Source: Sipunculus nudus (Eukaryota > Annelida > Sipuncula > Golfingiida > Sipunculidae). Taken from it: 64,000 bases of DNA. The translations under genes were made by a program, and so were the position numbers. The DNA is taken from NCBI GenBank assembly GCA_026874595.1, contig CM049320.1:11991964-12055963 (forward strand), written 5' to 3'. Positions within the stretch are counted from its first letter, which is position 1. Each line of letters begins with the position of its first letter. The notes below the pieces were generated by a model. It did not search any database and was not told the origin of the DNA. It saw nothing but the letters and a program-made list of their open reading frames with translations. Positions 47,290 through 64,000 of the stretch are shown here, piece by piece.

Positions 47290-47960
47290 ATACATGACAT
47301 ACCTGTTATTTCATGTATTTCAAAGCTTTCCCAAGCTTCCCAGTTCATATTTAATTGTTTTCACAGGTATTTCAGTACTTTCTGTAATTTACCAAACTCT
47401 CACTGACACACCCTCTAGTATTTCAATACTTTCTGTAACCTCATTAGCCTTTATTATCTCAGGTATTTTAATACTTTATAATATTTACCCCCATCTCGCA
47501 CCTGTCTTTTCTCATGTATTTCAATACCTACTGTAACTTTCCCTACTCTCACAAATATTATCTCAAATATTTGAATATTTTTTTTGCAGCTTGCTATCTC
47601 TCACCTTATTATCTCATGTCCTGTAGTACTCCATGTCTTTCCATATTTTTCCTGGTTATCCCCAATTAATACCTGTGTTATAACATTTAGTTTGAATACA
47701 TTTGCTCAGTTGAGCAATTATTTTCCATGTGATCTCTCACATTAGGACTCTATAATTTCATGGACTTGTCTCCTTTCATTACTACAACCTCATGTATTAC
47801 AATGCATTCTGTGACTTCCCTCCATTTCTCACATATTAAAGTGATCCCTTAACTTTCCAGATTATCATCTGTGTAGTCTTTTGAAACTGTGTTTCAATGT
47901 TTTTCAGACATACACAAATGTCTCCTGTGTAACCTCATGTATTTCAATGCTTTCCTTGTT
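47290..47960. repeat. Degenerate repeat of CATGTATTTCAATACTTTCTGTAA
   Basis: At least eight diverged copies of a pyrimidine-rich unit (…TTTCAATRCTTTCTGTAACTT…CTCTCAC), about 70-90 bp apart. No exon recognised between 46000 and 48209. Confidence 0.6.
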
Positions 47961-48208
47961 TTGACGGAGATGCATTCATTTTCTCTAGTAATTAATTTTA
48001 CTCCATACTCATGAGTTTTTTTCTGGACTTTGAGAGCTTTCTAAGTGCCATGTTTCACATTGATCCCTCACCAATCCCTACTGGACATGACCAATAACCT
48101 GTGAAGGAATTTCTTTTGCAAAAAAATCTCAATTTTGTTTGCAAAAAAATTTTTATGAAATGATCCCAGCAACATGGTTGACCTTGACCTGTTGATCTGT
48201 CAACTCTG

Positions 48209-62353
<14,145 letters not shown>

Positions 62354-62359
62354 CTGCAA

Positions 62360-63060
62360 TGATAGGACAGACAAAATCATAGGACAATCCATCAAATATC
62401 AAGTAACCATGAATGATCAAGAAAGAAGTGTTGTATTTTTTATCATTTTAATATTTTTACAATATTATTTAAAACACTATTTGTTCATTTACATCATAAG
62501 TGTATGGTAAAGTCTTGTAGTTTATGCACTTCTGAAATAAAAATTTTCAAACCTGAAAAGCAGACATCTCGCTATTAAAATATCATTTCAGGAATATTTA
62601 ATAAGATAATGAGATTATGTTCTTTATGAGCAGTGGACCTGTTATTTAGTAAGACATGTTCTAAAATGCATTATTTTCAGCATTTTGCCAAGACTCATGC
62701 TTAAATTTAAACAAGTTAAAGTTGTCAAAGCCACAGTTTGATTTGACAATGTTCACTATTAGTATTAGACTATAAGGTATCTATATATATACATATGTCA
62801 GAGACAAGATTGAAATCAAGGCAGATTTTAAATTTGCCTAGAAGAGATTGCGATTGTAGATTGCATGTCAGTACCAATATCAAATCCAATAATGTTTATT
62901 TATTACAATAGTATTATAATTTTCTGTAAATATTAATAAATATATTATTTGTGAACAATACATAACATTCAGTGTTCAAATATTGAAAGTCTGACTGATA
63001 ACTTCTTTCATATGTCAATAACAATGCATAATATATTAGGAAATTAGATCAGATCACTAT
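62360..63060. other. PI3K intron, nothing further recognised
   Basis: AT-rich; no exon matching the C2 or Ras-binding domain was found here, so those exons lie beyond 64000. Confidence 0.4.
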
Positions 63061-63079
63061 TTTGATCTCGCCTAGGCAG

Positions 63080-64000
63080 ATTTTATTTATTATTTTTATT
63101 ATTATTTTAGTATATTAAAGTGCCAAATTTACTGTATTAAAATACAATAGCTCTAAGGCACTGTACATAGTAATATACATTAAGATGATTAAAAAAGACA
63201 TTTGAGTGACAGATAATACAATTAAAATTACTAAAAAAGTAGATATGCAGAAAACTAAATAATCGAGAATCCAAACTAAGTGGATGATAACGGCTAATAA
63301 TATGCCAACTGGAAAAGGTGTGTTTTCAGTAGTCTTTTGAAACACGGATCAGTAGTCTTTTGAAACACAGAACACTTGAGGCATCCTTGATATGTTGAGG
63401 AAGATTATTCCAGGGGATAGCGGAGGAGTATCTAAATGATCTCTTTCCATACTGTGTCCGGGCCCTCGGCCCCACAAGGAGAGATTTATTGGCTGACTTT
63501 AGTGCAAGCACCGGGCAATACTCCTTAATCATATCAGCGAGGTATGAAGGTGCCAAGCTATGGAGGGCTTTGTAGGTAAGCAACAGTATTTTAAAACAAG
63601 GTCTGTACTCCACTGGCAGCCAATGTAGCTCCATAAGTACCGGTTTGATGTGAGCTCACTGCTGGGTGAGTGTGATAAGCTGAGCAGCACAATTCTGAAG
63701 GTGCTGCAGCCTGCAAATCTGAGCATGGGTGATGCCATACAGAAGCGAATTGGCATAATTCATTTGCGAGGTCACTAAGGCTTACACCGGCATTTTGCAT
63801 GCATCAGTAGTGATGTATTGCGGAATTCTGCCAATGGATCTGATCTGGTAATAACATGACCTCAAGACAGAGCTGATGTGTTGCTCCATAGTGAGACAAC
63901 AGTCCTGCATGGCCCACCAGGTTTAAACTAACTTAAGTGATATCTGGCAGATTTGAAACTCGCCTGGTCGTACCATCTCACCCAGGCAAGATTAAAACAA
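63080..64000 (-). mobile_element. CR1/L2-type LINE 3' fragment, inverted in PI3K intron
   Basis: Minus strand from about 63930: LTMEQHISSVLRSCYYQIRS, ALVTSQMNYANSLLYGI, LQHLQNCAAQLITL, then ELHWLPVEYRPCFKILLLTY and AIPWNNLPQHIKDASS, the end of the RT thumb and C-terminal region. A GTGCCTTAGAGC tail follows at 63150. Stop codons interrupt it. Related to, but clearly different from, the LINE at 16735-20548. The right limit is cut by the window edge. Confidence 0.8.

Noticed and set aside
63115-63345. Hydrophobic 76-codon minus-strand ORF
   Set aside because: It lies in the AT-rich 3' UTR/tail of the LINE fragment, not a membrane protein gene.

Overview
The window is eukaryotic, AT-rich and intron-rich. 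It is most likely from a mollusc, probably a bivalve. I infer this from interspersed elements that combine a terminal hairpin, a minisatellite core and an ACGG microsatellite (the layout known from bivalve 'pearl'-type elements), from tRNA-derived SINEs, and from many long TA and poly-G/C tracts. The species cannot be read from the sequence.

Layout, left to right. (1) 1-9685, minus strand: most of a CACTA/EnSpm-type DNA transposon whose 5' terminus (CACTG...) is at 9685 and whose 3' end lies left of the window. It carries an intact 835-residue TNP2-like transposase ORF (4668-7175). That ORF sits inside the first coding intron of a second, multi-exon gene resembling SAMD3-like proteins (exons from 7385 down to 578). 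This matches the tnpD-inside-the-tnpA-intron layout of maize En/Spm. (2) 9764-14340: a small unrecognised four-exon minus-strand gene with CxxC pairs, a MITE with 46-bp inverted termini (13228-13853) and a second EnSpm-like end (14510). (3) 16.7-24.8 kb: two decayed non-LTR retrotransposons, each split by a Helentron/HINE-like element. (4) 25.2-26.8 kb: an intact GT61-family glycosyltransferase on the minus strand. (5) 27-40 kb: a repeat-dominated block of hairpin-ended, minisatellite-bearing elements, including one family inserted cleanly into another (35526-37706 inside 35346-40067). (6) 44.3-45.9 kb: 3'-terminal exons of an unidentified minus-strand gene. (7) 48.2-62.35 kb: thirteen minus-strand exons of a class IA PI3-kinase catalytic subunit, closest to PIK3CA. 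They cover the helical and kinase domains to the stop codon, and their introns hold SINEs, a MITE and three types of hairpin-ended repeat. (8) 63.1-64.0 kb: an inverted LINE fragment.

Host functions visible are phosphoinositide signalling (PI3K) and secretory-pathway glycosylation (GT61). The most notable system is the animal EnSpm element with its nested two-gene architecture. Next is the set of three hairpin-terminated repeat families, two of which share the perfect 12-bp palindrome GGTGGCGCCACC in their otherwise unrelated repeat units. Exon boundaries below were read by eye from GT/AG signals and reading-phase continuity. No alignment or database search was run.
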